Notes under the pieces: model-generated
Told to the model about the DNA's origin: nothing
Seen by the model: only the letters and a program-made list of their open reading frames with translations
Databases searched by the model: none
Translations under genes and position numbers: made by a program
Shown here: one piece after another, positions 1 through 10,097 of the stretch
Layout of the letters: each line of letters opens with the position of its first letter
Position numbering within the stretch: the stretch's first letter is position 1
NCBI GenBank assembly: GCA_964523885.1
Contig: CAZFYX010000116.1
Coordinates: 24,516-88,515 of the forward strand
Direction: 5' to 3'
Source: SHXO01 sp964523885
GTDB taxonomy: Bacteria; Pseudomonadota; Gammaproteobacteria; Burkholderiales; SHXO01
DNA length: 64,000 nt

Positions 1-239
1 TGCTGAAGAGCATGGCCGGCCTGCTCGGCCTGCTCCAGCGCGAGCCGAGCACGTTCCTGCAAGGCGGAACGTCGGCCGGCGAGCTGTCAGCCGAGGAGAT
101 CCAGGCGCTGATCGATCAGCGCACCGCGGCGCGCAAGGCGAAGAATTTCGCGGAAGCCGATCGGATCCGCAAGCACCTCGAATCGCTCGGGGTGCTGCTG
201 GAGGATGCGGCGGGCGGGACGATCTGGCGGAGGAAATAG
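1..239 (+). CDS. cysS: Cysteinyl-tRNA synthetase, C-terminal fragment
   Basis: Only the last 78 or so residues are inside the window; the frame is open from base 3 with no start before it. The tail (a run of LIDQRTAARKAKNFAEADRIR followed by GTIWRR at the end) is the typical end of CysRS: a helical region with the ARKAKxFxxADxIR pattern, then the LLEDxxxGTxWRR terminus. CysRS charges tRNA-Cys in the cytoplasm. The catalytic domain (HIGH, KMSKS) lies outside the window, so the call rests on the tail alone. The stop codon is followed by one base and then repeat element A1. The gene converges on dnaJ. Confidence 0.85.
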   Translation, partial: LKSMAGLLGLLQREPSTFLQGGTSAGELSAEEIQALIDQRTAARKAKNFAEADRIRKHLESLGVLLEDAAGGTIWRRK

Positions 240-240
240 A

Positions 241-350
241 GGCTCCAGGCCCTAGGCGCCAGACGCCAGAAGTAAGGCGCGGCGCATAGCGCCGCATCGC
301 CACCACCTGGGGTCTAGAGCCTAGGGCCTAGAGCCTAGGGCCTAGAGCCT
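241..350. repeat. Palindromic iteron element A1 (cysS/dnaJ gap)
   Basis: A long imperfect inverted repeat. The left arm has GGCCCTAGG-type words and CAGACGCCAGAA. The centre (279-295) is a perfect hairpin GCGGCGC-ATA-GCGCCGC. The right arm has CTGGGGTCTAGAGCC followed by iterated CTAGGGC/CTAGAGC words. The same architecture recurs at five other gaps (A2 to A6). It sits between convergent cysS and dnaJ and begins one base after the cysS stop. Confidence 0.85.
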
Positions 351-353
351 GTA

Positions 354-381
354 GAAGGTTGAGCCACCAAGCTCAACCTTC
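354..381 (-). terminator. Perfect 11-bp hairpin spanning the dnaJ stop codon
   Basis: GAAGGTTGAGC and GCTCAACCTTC pair perfectly around a 6-base loop. Read on the minus strand, the left half holds the last codons and the TGA of dnaJ. No U-tract follows, so it is a terminator-like or 3'-end stabilising hairpin rather than a textbook intrinsic terminator. Confidence 0.5.
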
Positions 382-1479
382 GAAAAACTCCTTCACCTTC
401 TCGAACCAGCTCTTCGCCTTGGGGTTGTGGCGGCCGGACTCTTCCTGGTTGATCGCCTCCAGCTCCATCAGCAATTCCTTCTGCCGTGACGTCAGGTTGA
501 CCGGGGTCTCCACCACCACGTGGCACATCAGGTCGCCATGCACCTGGCTGCGCACGCCCTTGATGCCCTTGCCGCGCAGGCGGAACACCTTGCCGGTCTG
601 GGTCTCGGGCGGGATCTTGATCTTGGCGCTGCCGTCGAGCGTGGGGATCTCGATCTCGCCGCCGAGCGCCGCGGTGGTGTAGCTGATCGGCATCTCGCAG
701 TGCAGGTCGTTCTCCTCGCGCTGGAACACGCCGTGCGGCTTCTGCCGGATCACCACGTACAGGTCGCCGGGCGGGCCGCCATTGACCCCGGCCTCGCCCT
801 CGCCGGACAGGCGGATGCGGTCGCCTTCGTCGACGCCGGCAGGAATCTTCACCGACAGTGTCTTCTGCCGCTTCACCCGGCCGGCGCCGGAGCACGAGCT
901 GCACGGGTCCTTGATGATCTTGCCGGCGCCGCCGCAGCGCGGGCAGGTCTGCTGCAGCGAGAAGAAGCCCTGCTGGATGCGCACCTGGCCCTGCCCGTGG
1001 CAGGTCGGGCACGAGACCGGTTCGGTCCCTGCCTTCGCACCCGTGCCGTGGCAGGTCTCGCACTGCTCCAGCGTGGGGATGCGGATCTTGGTCTCGGTGC
1101 CGCGTGCGGCTTCCTCGAGCGTGACCTCGAGGTTGTAGCGCAGGTCGGCACCGCGGTAGACGTTGGAGTGCGCCCGCCCGCCGCCGAAGATCTCGCTGAA
1201 GATGTCGCCGAACGCATCGGCGAAGTTCGCGCCGCCGGCCGCGGCCGCAGCCTGCTCCACGCCCTGGTGGCCGAAGCGGTCGTAGGCCGCGCGCTTGTCC
1301 TGGTCGGAGAGGATCTCGTAGGCCTCCTTGGCCTCCTTGAATTTCTCCTCGGCCTTCGGATTGTCCGGATTGCGATCCGGGTGGTGCTGCATGGCCAGCT
1401 TGCGATAGGCCTTCTTGATCTCTTCTTCGGAGGCGTCGCGGTTGACGCCCAGGACTTCGTAGTAGTCGCGCTTGGCCAT
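373..1479 (-). CDS. dnaJ: Chaperone protein DnaJ (Hsp40)
   Basis: Co-chaperone of 368 residues that delivers unfolded clients to DnaK and stimulates its ATPase. The J domain holds HPD at 33-35. It is followed by a G/F-rich linker with Ala and Gly runs, then four zinc-binding CxxCxGxG repeats (CETCHGTG, CPTCHGQG, CPRCGGAG, CSSCSGAG), then the C-terminal peptide-binding region ending in a VKEFFEG tail. Length and domain order are normal for full type I DnaJ. It is last in the minus-strand hrcA-hemH-grpE-dnaK-dnaJ cluster; 105 bases separate it from dnaK and hold repeat B1. The stop codon lies inside a strong hairpin. Confidence 0.98.
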   Translation of the reverse strand: MAKRDYYEVLGVNRDASEEEIKKAYRKLAMQHHPDRNPDNPKAEEKFKEAKEAYEILSDQDKRAAYDRFGHQGVEQAAAAAGGANFADAFGDIFSEIFGGGRAHSNVYRGADLRYNLEVTLEEAARGTETKIRIPTLEQCETCHGTGAKAGTEPVSCPTCHGQGQVRIQQGFFSLQQTCPRCGGAGKIIKDPCSSCSGAGRVKRQKTLSVKIPAGVDEGDRIRLSGEGEAGVNGGPPGDLYVVIRQKPHGVFQREENDLHCEMPISYTTAALGGEIEIPTLDGSAKIKIPPETQTGKVFRLRGKGIKGVRSQVHGDLMCHVVVETPVNLTSRQKELLMELEAINQEESGRHNPKAKSWFEKVKEFFEG

Positions 1480-1496
1480 GGATGAACGTAAGGCTG

Positions 1497-1575
1497 AACC
1501 GCAGAGGCGCAGAGGAAGCGCAGAGAACTGCCTGTCCTCTGCGGACCTCCGCGCCTCTGCGCCTCTGCGGCTAGG
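1497..1575. repeat. Palindromic iteron element B1 (dnaK/dnaJ gap)
   Basis: The left arm 1499-1515 (CCGCAGAGGCGCAGAGG) is an exact reverse complement of 1554-1570. The arms consist of iterated GCAGAGGC-like words, with a further CCTCTGCGGACCTCCGCG inside. It fills almost the whole gap between dnaK and dnaJ, and so must lie in their shared transcript if they are co-transcribed. It is related to B2 to B5. Confidence 0.9.
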
Positions 1576-1584
1576 GTTGTCGGT

Positions 1585-3519
<1,935 letters not shown>

Positions 3520-3567
3520 GCTGACTTCCTCGCTGATCTCAAATGGTTGATTCGATGAGGCGGTAGG

Positions 3568-3592
3568 TTAGGGTGCCTGCGGCGCTTTCAAG
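3568..3592 (-). promoter_or_regulatory. Candidate sigma-32 promoter of dnaK
   Basis: On the minus strand CTTGAAA (3592-3586) is followed after 12 bases by CCCTAA (3573-3568). The -35 matches the RpoH consensus and the -10 resembles CCCCAT loosely. It lies about 50 bases upstream of the dnaK start. Confidence 0.55.
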
Positions 3593-3614
3593 CGCTGGGG
3601 AGCTTCCCCCGGGG

Positions 3615-4175
3615 TCAGCCGGCACTCTTCGATACGGTGACCAGGGCCGGGCGCAGCACGCGTTCGTGCAGCACGTAGCCCTTCTGCAGCACGTGCACGA
3701 CGGTGTTGGGGGCCTTGTCGGAGTCGACCGTCGTCATCGCCTGGTGGCGGTGGGGGTCGAATTTCTCGCCGACCGGGTTGATCTCCTTGATCGCGCCCTT
3801 CTCGAAGGCGCCGTTGAGCTGCTTGAGGGTCAGCTCCACGCCCTGGCGCAGGGCCTCGATCGTGGTGTTGTCGGAGGCCAGGGCCGCTTCCAGCGCATCG
3901 CGCACCGGCAGCAGCTCGCCGGCGAAGCCTTCCAGCGCGTACTTGTGCGCATTGGCGATGTCGGCCTGGGCGCGCTTGCGGATGTTGTCGGCTTCCGCCT
4001 TGGCTCGCAGCCAGGCGTCGTAGTGCTCCTGGGCCTGCAGCTCGAGCTTGCGGATGACCTGCTCGGGGCTGGGCATGGCCTCGGCGCGCGGGTCGGCCTG
4101 AGCCTGCTCCGCGCCGGGCGCGTCAGGCTGACCGGCTGCGTCGGGCGAGCCGAGCATAGGTTCCTGTTCTTGCAT
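3615..4175 (-). CDS. grpE: Nucleotide exchange factor GrpE
   Basis: ADP/ATP exchange factor for DnaK, 186 residues. The N-terminus is acidic, Gln- and Ala-rich and disordered; a long coiled-coil helix follows (about residues 38-110, including the RAKAEADNIRKRAQ segment), then a beta domain with FDPHRHQAM and the signature NTVVHVLQKGYVLHERVLRPALV region. Length fits the family (about 180-200). It lies between hemH and dnaK with its own sigma-32-like promoter in the 77-base gap after hemH. Confidence 0.98.
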   Translation of the reverse strand: MQEQEPMLGSPDAAGQPDAPGAEQAQADPRAEAMPSPEQVIRKLELQAQEHYDAWLRAKAEADNIRKRAQADIANAHKYALEGFAGELLPVRDALEAALASDNTTIEALRQGVELTLKQLNGAFEKGAIKEINPVGEKFDPHRHQAMTTVDSDKAPNTVVHVLQKGYVLHERVLRPALVTVSKSAG

Positions 4176-4207
4176 GGGTTTCCTCTTCCGGATTCACCCC
4201 CGGGACA

Positions 4208-4234
4208 GTGGGGATGCCGGCGCAGGGTTTCAAG
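4208..4234 (-). promoter_or_regulatory. Sigma-32-type promoter of grpE
   Basis: Minus strand CTTGAAA (4234-4228), a 14-base spacer, then CCCCAC (4213-4208). Both hexamers and spacing match the heat-shock sigma factor consensus (CTTGAAA, 13-17 bases, CCCCAT). It is 33 bases upstream of the grpE ATG, between hemH and grpE. This implies that grpE-dnaK-dnaJ are heat inducible. Confidence 0.7.
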
Positions 4235-4252
4235 GCGCGGGGGGAACTTTTT

Positions 4253-5359
4253 CTAGCGGGTGGCGCCCAGGCTCAGGGCCCGCGCGCGTGACTGCTCCGC
4301 AGCCCGGACATCCATGGCGGCGTCCCGGGTCGGCTCGAGCCACCCCTGGGTCTCGTGCAGGACGACGTCGGCCAGCGCCCCGATCCAGTCGGGCCGCTCG
4401 TTCAGGCAGGGGATGTAGTGGAACTCCCGGCCGCCGGCGGTGAGGAAGGCCGCGCGATTCTCCAGCGCGATCTCCTCCAGGGTCTCGAGGCAGTCGGACA
4501 CGAAGCCCGGGCAGACCACGTCCACCCGGCCGATGCCCGCGCGCCCAAGGGCTTCGATCGTGTCCATCGTGTAGGGCTTGAGCCATTCGGCCTTGCCGAA
4601 GCGCGACTGGAACGTGACCGTGTACGCGTCCTGGGCCAAGCCGAGCGCTTCTCCCAGCAGGCGGCCGGTCTTGTGGCAGTGGCAGTGGTACGGGTCGCCG
4701 CGGTCGTGCGAGAAACGCGGCACGCCGTGGAAGCTCATCACGAGGCGATCGGGACGTCCATGTACCGACCAGTACTCCTGGATGCCCGCGGCCAGTGCCG
4801 CCACGTAGCCCGGGTGGTCGTGGAACTGGCGGACGAACCGGATCGAAGGGACGTTGCGGGAGGCCTTTAGCGTGTCGAGCACGGCGTCGAAGGTGCTGCC
4901 CGTGGTGCTGCCCGCGTACTGCGGATAGAGCGGCACCACCAGGATGCGCTCGCAGCCGCGCTCGCGCAGTGCGAAGAGACCGTCGCGCACGGACGGCTTG
5001 CCGTAGCGCATCGCCCATTCCACCACCACCGCCGTGTCGCCTGCCCGTGCACCGAGGGCGGCCTGCAGCAGCGCGGCCTGCCGCTCGGTGTGCACCTTGA
5101 GCGGCGAGCCTTCGGGGGTCCAGATCTTCGCGTACTTCTCCGCCGACTTCGCCGGGCGGACGTTGAGGATGATGCCGTTGAGGATCAGCCACCATACCAG
5201 CCTCGGCAGTTCCACCACCCGCGGATCGGAGAGGAACTCCTTCAGGTAGGGGCGCAAGGCCTGGCTGGTGGGCGCGTCCGGCGTGCCGAGGTTGACCACC
5301 AGCACGCCCACCGGGGCGAGCGTGCCGTGCGTGTACTCGGGTTCGGGCAGAAAAGGCAT
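4253..5359 (-). CDS. hemH: Ferrochelatase
   Basis: Inserts Fe2+ into protoporphyrin IX, the last step of protoheme synthesis, at the cytoplasmic face of the membrane. 368 residues. It has the N-terminal VGVLVVNLGTPDAP motif, the catalytic His in SFHGVP, a HCHCHKT segment and the DCLETLEEI stretch with the conserved acidic residues. Length is typical for betaproteobacteria. It sits between hrcA (47-base gap) and grpE, an arrangement known in this class. An iron link with fur and feoAB elsewhere in the window is only contextual. Confidence 0.97.
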   Translation of the reverse strand: MPFLPEPEYTHGTLAPVGVLVVNLGTPDAPTSQALRPYLKEFLSDPRVVELPRLVWWLILNGIILNVRPAKSAEKYAKIWTPEGSPLKVHTERQAALLQAALGARAGDTAVVVEWAMRYGKPSVRDGLFALRERGCERILVVPLYPQYAGSTTGSTFDAVLDTLKASRNVPSIRFVRQFHDHPGYVAALAAGIQEYWSVHGRPDRLVMSFHGVPRFSHDRGDPYHCHCHKTGRLLGEALGLAQDAYTVTFQSRFGKAEWLKPYTMDTIEALGRAGIGRVDVVCPGFVSDCLETLEEIALENRAAFLTAGGREFHYIPCLNERPDWIGALADVVLHETQGWLEPTRDAAMDVRAAEQSRARALSLGATR

Positions 5360-5406
5360 CGGACGTCTGGAAGTGAGGGAAAGCGCGTGACGCGACGGGC
5401 GCGGCG

Positions 5407-6435
5407 TCAGCCGCGCGCCCGCTGCGCCATCGCGCTGGAGAGCAGCCGGGCGGTGATCTCGACGATCGGGATCACCCGCTCGTATGCCATGCGGGTGGGG
5501 CCGATCACGCCGACCGTCCCGAGCACCTGGCCGTCCACCTCATAGGGTGCGGTGACCACGCTGCACTCGTCGAGCGGCACCAGCCCGGACTCGCCGCCGA
5601 TGTAGATCTGCACGCCCTGCGCCTTGCTGCCGATCTCGAGCAGCTGGAGCAGGCCGGTGCGCTGCTCGAACAGGTCGAACAGGCGGCGCAGGCTGGTCAC
5701 GTTGGAGGACAGGTCCTGCACGTGCAGGAGGTTGTGCTCGCCGGACAGGACGTACTCGTCGGGCTGCTCGTTCATGGCCTCGTTGCCCGCATCCACCGCC
5801 TTGGTCAGCAGCTGCGTCATGTCGTCGCGCAGGCGCATCAGCTCCTCGCGCAGGCGCTCCTTCACCTGCTCGAAGGCGAGCCCGACGAAGTTCTGGTTCA
5901 CGAAGTTGGACGCCTCGATCAGCTCGCCCTGGGTGTAGTCGCGCTCGGTGGCGAGGATGCGGTTCTGCACGTCGCCCTCCGGGGTGACGATGGTCAGCAG
6001 GACGCGCTTGTCGGACAGGCGCAGGAACTCGACGTGGCGGAACGCCGTGGAGCGCCGGCGCGGTGTCATGACCACGCCGGCGAAGCGGGTGAGGTCGGAC
6101 AGCAGGTGCGATGCGGACTGCAGGAGCTTCTGCGGCTGGTCGCCGTGCAGCTGGCCCTCGAGCTGGTCCATCTCGGCGCGGTCGAGCGCCTTGACCGTGA
6201 GCAGGCAGTCCACGAAGAACCGGTATCCCTTCGGGGTCGGCACCCGGCCCGCCGAGGTGTGCGGGCTGGCGACGAAGCCCATCTCCTCGAGGTCCGCCAT
6301 GACGTTGCGGATGCTCGCCGGGGACAGGTCGAGGCCCGAATAGCGCGAGAGCGTGCGCGAGCCGACCGGCTGGCCTTCGGCGACGTAGCGCTCGACCAGG
6401 GTCTTCAGCAGGATCTGGGCACGTTCGGGGAGCAT
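5407..6435 (-). CDS. hrcA: Heat-inducible transcription repressor HrcA
   Basis: Repressor of class I heat-shock genes that binds CIRCE operators, 342 residues. It starts LPERAQILLKTLVERY, followed by a winged-helix DNA-binding region (GSRTLSRYSGLDLSPASIRNVM), the SPHTSAGRVPTPKGYRFFVD motif, and a GAF-like C-terminal dimerisation domain (GVIGPTRMAYERVIPIVE). It is first in the minus-strand heat-shock cluster. I found no CIRCE inverted repeat in the window, so its targets (probably groESL) lie elsewhere, while grpE and dnaK carry sigma-32-like promoters. Confidence 0.97.
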   Translation of the reverse strand: MLPERAQILLKTLVERYVAEGQPVGSRTLSRYSGLDLSPASIRNVMADLEEMGFVASPHTSAGRVPTPKGYRFFVDCLLTVKALDRAEMDQLEGQLHGDQPQKLLQSASHLLSDLTRFAGVVMTPRRRSTAFRHVEFLRLSDKRVLLTIVTPEGDVQNRILATERDYTQGELIEASNFVNQNFVGLAFEQVKERLREELMRLRDDMTQLLTKAVDAGNEAMNEQPDEYVLSGEHNLLHVQDLSSNVTSLRRLFDLFEQRTGLLQLLEIGSKAQGVQIYIGGESGLVPLDECSVVTAPYEVDGQVLGTVGVIGPTRMAYERVIPIVEITARLLSSAMAQRARG

Positions 6436-6640
6436 GGCAGTACTTTATCAGAATGGCCTCGCGGCGCGCCTCGGGTTCACCGTGGCGCACCCGCGCAACG
6501 GTGCAAGCGCCGGCCGGACCGGACATTGGTCCCGTGGCCGGATCGGGCCGAGGACAGGGGCAGGTCGCAACCGTCTCCCGCGGTGCCTGCGGCGCGCGCA
6601 GAACGGCTCGCGCCCCAGTTCTTGTGCTTTAATGAGGCCC

Positions 6641-7513
6641 ATGCCGCCTCCCTTCAAGACGATCATCCTGATCGGCAAGTACAAGAGCCCGGAGATCGAG
6701 GCCCCGCTGCTCGAGCTCGCGCGCTTCCTGGAGGGCCAGGGTGTCCGCGTCGTGGTCGATCCGCTGACCGCCTCGCACGTGGGCCGCAACCACCTCGAGG
6801 TGATGCCGCTCGATCAGGCCGGCCCCAGCGCCGACCTGGCAGTCGTGATCGGCGGCGACGGCACGATGCTCAACGTGGCGCGCACCCTGGCGCCCTACGA
6901 CGTCGCGCTGGTGGGCGTGAACCAGGGCCGCCTGGGCTTCCTCACCGACATCTCCACCGAGAACATGCTGGGAACCATCGGGGCGATGCTCGAGGGCCAG
7001 TTCATCACCGAGTCGCGCCTGCTGCTCGCCTCGCAGGTGCTGCGCGACGGTGCCGCCGTGTTCGATGTGCGCGCCTTCAACGACGCCAGCATCGGCAAGG
7101 GCGCCGACGGCGGCCTGATCGAGCTCGAGGTCAAGATCGACGGCAAGTTCGTCTACGTGCTGCGCGCCGACGGGCTGATCGTCTCCACCCCGACCGGTTC
7201 CACGGCCTATGCCCTGTCGGCCGGCGGGCCGATCCTGCATCCGTCCCTGTCCGCCTTCGCCATCGTGCCGGTGAGCCCGCACACGCTGTCCAACCGCCCG
7301 ATCGCGGTGGGCAGCGACGCGAACATCGAGATCATCATGCACCGCTGCGCCGATGCGCGCGTGCACTATGACAGCCATTCGCACTGCGCCCTGCAGCCCG
7401 GCGACCGGATCGTGGTGCAGCGCTACCCGCGCTCGATCCGCCTGCTGCACCCGATCGGCCACAACTACTATCACATGCTGCGCGAGAAGCTCCACTGGAG
7501 CGAGGCGCTGTAG
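6641..7513 (+). CDS. nadK: NAD kinase
   Basis: Phosphorylates NAD to NADP in the cytoplasm. 290 residues from the chosen ATG. GGDGT motif in VVIGGDGTMLNVAR, the NQGRLGFLTD substrate loop, and the SGGPILHPSL and NRPIAVGSD C-terminal segments. GAGG lies 3 bases before this ATG, a short spacing; the in-frame ATG at 6632 adds three residues and is the alternative. The frame stays open upstream to 6434 but that part looks non-coding and faces hrcA divergently. Repeat B2 follows the gene. Confidence 0.96.
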   Translation: MPPPFKTIILIGKYKSPEIEAPLLELARFLEGQGVRVVVDPLTASHVGRNHLEVMPLDQAGPSADLAVVIGGDGTMLNVARTLAPYDVALVGVNQGRLGFLTDISTENMLGTIGAMLEGQFITESRLLLASQVLRDGAAVFDVRAFNDASIGKGADGGLIELEVKIDGKFVYVLRADGLIVSTPTGSTAYALSAGGPILHPSLSAFAIVPVSPHTLSNRPIAVGSDANIEIIMHRCADARVHYDSHSHCALQPGDRIVVQRYPRSIRLLHPIGHNYYHMLREKLHWSEAL

Positions 7514-7531
7514 GTCGATGCAGGCACTGGG

Positions 7532-7675
7532 GCAACCGCGGAGGCGCGGAGGCGCGGAGTTGCACGGAGAAACGCGCTCCGAAGGACCGGCGGCAGCAGC
7601 CAACCGGATCGAGAGCGGCGCGCCGCGTGCTCTTCTTCGTCGGTGTTCGACCGCGCCTCTGCGGTTGCCGTAGGG
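7532..7675. repeat. Palindromic iteron element B2 (nadK/recN gap)
   Basis: The left arm 7532-7549 (GCAACCGCGGAGGCGCGG) pairs with 7651-7668 with a single mismatch, separated by about 100 bases. The right end continues GCCGTAGGGGGT, shared with B3 and, inverted, with B4. Here that end provides the purine-rich AGGGGGTGA directly upstream of the recN GTG start. Confidence 0.85.
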
Positions 7676-7683
7676 GGTGATCC

Positions 7684-9360
7684 GTGCTGCGCGCCCTCTC
7701 GATCCGCGATTTCGTCATCGTCGACCGGCTCGACCTCGAGTTCGGGCCCGGCTTCACCGTGCTCACCGGGGAGACCGGCGCGGGCAAGTCCATCCTCATC
7801 GATGCGCTCACCCTGGTGCTGGGCGAGCGCAGCGATCCCGGCCTGGTGCGCGAGGGATGCGGCAAGGCGGAGATCAGCGCGGAGTTCTCGATCGACGCCA
7901 TCCCCGAGGCACAGCGCTGGCTGGAGGCGGCCGACCTCGCCGATGAGCCCGGCGCCTGCCTGCTGCGGCGCGTGCTGGAGAGCGCCGGGCGGTCGCGCGC
8001 CTACATCAACGGCCGGCCCGCCACCCTGCAGCAACTCAAGGAGCTGGGCGAGATGCTGGTTGACATCCACGGCCAGCACGAGCACCAGTCCCTGACGCGG
8101 ACGGCCGCGCAGCGCCAGCTGCTGGACGCCTTCGCAGGCGCGCTGCCGCTCGCGCGCGAGACCGCGGAGGCCTGGCGCGAATGGCAGGAGCTGCGGCGGC
8201 AGCGGGCGGAATGGGAGCGCAACGCGCAGGCCCTGGAGGAGGAGCGCGAGCGGCTGCGCTGGCAGCGTCAGGACCTGGAGCGGCTCGCGTTCTCGGCCGA
8301 GGAGTGGGACGCGTTGCAGGGGGATCACAAGCGCCTCGCGCACGCTGCCAGCCTGGTCGAGGCGGTCGAGTACGCACTGGAGGCGCTGTCCGAAGGCGAA
8401 GCGGCCGCGCTCGCCATCGTCGAGGGCGCCATCGCCAGGCTGCAGGCGGCCGCCGAGTACGACCCCGGGCTGAGGGAAGCGCTCGACGTGCTCGAGCCGG
8501 CGCAGATCCAGATCCAGGAGGCGGTGTACGGGTTGCGCCACTACCGCGATCGCATCGATCTCGATCCGCGCCGCCTGCAGGAAATGGAGCAGAGGCTCGA
8601 TGCGGTCCACGGCACGGCGCGCAAGTACCGTACGTCGCCGGAGCGGCTCCCGGCGCTGCTGGCCGAGGTGCGCGAGCGCCTGGGGGCGCTGGGTGACGGG
8701 GCGAGTGCCGAGGAGCTGGCCCGGCGCGAGAGCGCGGCCGAGCAGGCCTATCGTGCGACGGCGGGCAAGCTGTCGAAGGCGCGCCAGCGCGCCGCTGCGG
8801 AGCTGTCCACGCAGGTGAGCGAGCAGATGCAGGGCCTGGCGCTGTCCGGGGGGCGCTTCGAGATCTCGCTGCAGGCCGCAGGGGAGGGCGGCGCGAACGG
8901 GCTGGAACAGGTCGAGTTCCTGGTCTCCGCCAATCCGGGGACGGCTGCGCGGCCGCTGGCGAAAGTCGCGTCCGGCGGCGAGCTCTCGCGCATCAGTCTG
9001 GCAATCCAGACCGTCACCAGCACAGTGGCCGAGGTGCCGACACTCGTCTTCGATGAAGTCGATGCCGGGATCGGAGGGCGGGTGGCCGAGATCGTCGGGA
9101 AGATGCTGGCGCAGCTGGGCCGGCGCCACCAGGTGATGTGCATCACCCACCTGCCGCAGGTCGCCGCCCGCGCGCGCTGCCAACTGCAGGTGAGCAAGAA
9201 GGTCCACGGCGGCGCTGCCCGCAGCGACGTGCGCGAGCTGGACGGCGCCCAGCGGGTCGAGGAGATCGCGCGGATGCTGGGCGGGGTGAAGATCACCGAG
9301 ACGACGCGGAAACACGCAGCCGAAATGCTGGGCATTTCAGCTGCAGGCCCTAGGCCCTAG
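7684..9360 (+). CDS. recN: DNA repair protein RecN
   Basis: SMC-like ATPase acting in double-strand break repair, 558 residues. Walker A GETGAGKS (residues 29-36), a long coiled-coil middle (Arg, Glu and Gln rich, about 160-360), the ABC signature region VASGGELSRISLAIQ, and Walker B TLVFDEVDAGIGG. It starts with GTG behind AGGGGGTGA, which belongs to repeat B2. The stop codon and the last residues (GPRP) are encoded by the start of repeat A2, so the natural C-terminus may have been replaced. It converges on fur. Confidence 0.97.
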   Translation: MLRALSIRDFVIVDRLDLEFGPGFTVLTGETGAGKSILIDALTLVLGERSDPGLVREGCGKAEISAEFSIDAIPEAQRWLEAADLADEPGACLLRRVLESAGRSRAYINGRPATLQQLKELGEMLVDIHGQHEHQSLTRTAAQRQLLDAFAGALPLARETAEAWREWQELRRQRAEWERNAQALEEERERLRWQRQDLERLAFSAEEWDALQGDHKRLAHAASLVEAVEYALEALSEGEAAALAIVEGAIARLQAAAEYDPGLREALDVLEPAQIQIQEAVYGLRHYRDRIDLDPRRLQEMEQRLDAVHGTARKYRTSPERLPALLAEVRERLGALGDGASAEELARRESAAEQAYRATAGKLSKARQRAAAELSTQVSEQMQGLALSGGRFEISLQAAGEGGANGLEQVEFLVSANPGTAARPLAKVASGGELSRISLAIQTVTSTVAEVPTLVFDEVDAGIGGRVAEIVGKMLAQLGRRHQVMCITHLPQVAARARCQLQVSKKVHGGAARSDVRELDGAQRVEEIARMLGGVKITETTRKHAAEMLGISAAGPRP

Positions 9361-9466
9361 GTTCCAGACGCCAGAAGTAAGGCCCTAGGCCCCAGGCGCC
9401 AGCAAGCGGGCGGCGCGTCGCGCCGCTTCCGTACGCCTGGCGTCTAGGGCCTGGAGCCTAGAGCCT
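9345..9466. repeat. Palindromic iteron element A2 (recN/fur gap)
   Basis: The left arm holds GGCCCTAGGCCCTAGG and CCAGACGCCAGAAGTAAGG; the core 9410-9426 is GCGGCGC-GTC-GCGCCGC; the right arm 9437-9466 holds CTGGCGTCTAGGGCCTGG and iterated GAGCCTAGAGCC. The left end overlaps the last 16 bases of recN including its TAG. Confidence 0.9.
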
Positions 9467-9469
9467 TCA

Positions 9470-9493
9470 CCGCCCGCGCGTCAGCGCGGGCGG
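9470..9493 (-). terminator. Perfect 10-bp GC hairpin spanning the fur stop codon
   Basis: CCGCCCGCGC and GCGCGGGCGG pair perfectly around a 4-base loop (GTCA). The loop contains the fur stop codon on the minus strand. No U-tract follows. The arrangement resembles the hairpin at the dnaJ stop. Confidence 0.45.
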
Positions 9494-9909
9494 TGCGGGC
9501 AGTTCTGCTTCGTGCAGTCGGCGTAGATCTGCAGCGAATGCTCGTGGATGTTGAAGCCGCGCTCCTTGGCGATCTTGGCCTGGCGGCGCTCGATCTCGGG
9601 GTCGAAGAACTCCTCGACGTGCCCGCACTGCACGCACACCAGGTGATCATGGTGGCCACCCTCGTTGAGCTCGAACACCGCCTTGCCGGCTTCGAAGTGG
9701 TGGCGGATCAGGATCCCGGCCTGCTCGAACTGGGTCAGCACGCGATAGATCGTCGCCAGGCCGATATCCATGCCCTCCTTCAGGAGGACCTTGTACACGT
9801 CCTCCGCGGTGAGGTGGCGCTCGTCGCTGTTCTCGAACAGGTTGAGGATCTTGAGCCGGGGCAGGGTTGCCTTCAGGCCGATGGTCTTGAGGTCGTGGGG
9901 CTTGTTCAT
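9481..9909 (-). CDS. fur: Ferric uptake regulator Fur
   Basis: Fe2+-dependent repressor, 142 residues from MNKPHDLKTIGLK. It has an N-terminal winged helix (DIGLATIYRVLTQFEQAGI), the HHDHLVC metal site, CVQCG, and a second Cys pair in ADCTKQNC near the end. The frame is open further upstream, but that extension overlaps the bamE leader and lacks family similarity. It is divergent from bamE, a common betaproteobacterial arrangement. The likely target in this window is the feoAB promoter, where a Fur-box-like inverted repeat sits at the transcription start. Confidence 0.98.
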   Translation of the reverse strand: MNKPHDLKTIGLKATLPRLKILNLFENSDERHLTAEDVYKVLLKEGMDIGLATIYRVLTQFEQAGILIRHHFEAGKAVFELNEGGHHDHLVCVQCGHVEEFFDPEIERRQAKIAKERGFNIHEHSLQIYADCTKQNCPHRPR

Positions 9910-10097
9910 GGTCGACCGCCGGGAGGTGTGAATGTGTATCATAACGGTTGCAAAGGCCGTTGAAAAACCGTCGTTCGGTGCGGCTGCCGCCCCCAGGGGC
10001 ACGGCCTGCGGAGGCCGGCAGCGCGATCCGCGACTGCGCGGCACTGCGGCGCCCGCCGCGGCCCGCGGGCGACATCGAAGAACGAGACCTGAACGCA

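Noticed and set aside
9910..9960. Fur autoregulation box before fur
   Set aside because: The TATGATACACATTCA stretch only weakly resembles a Fur box and lacks a symmetric partner, so it was not listed.
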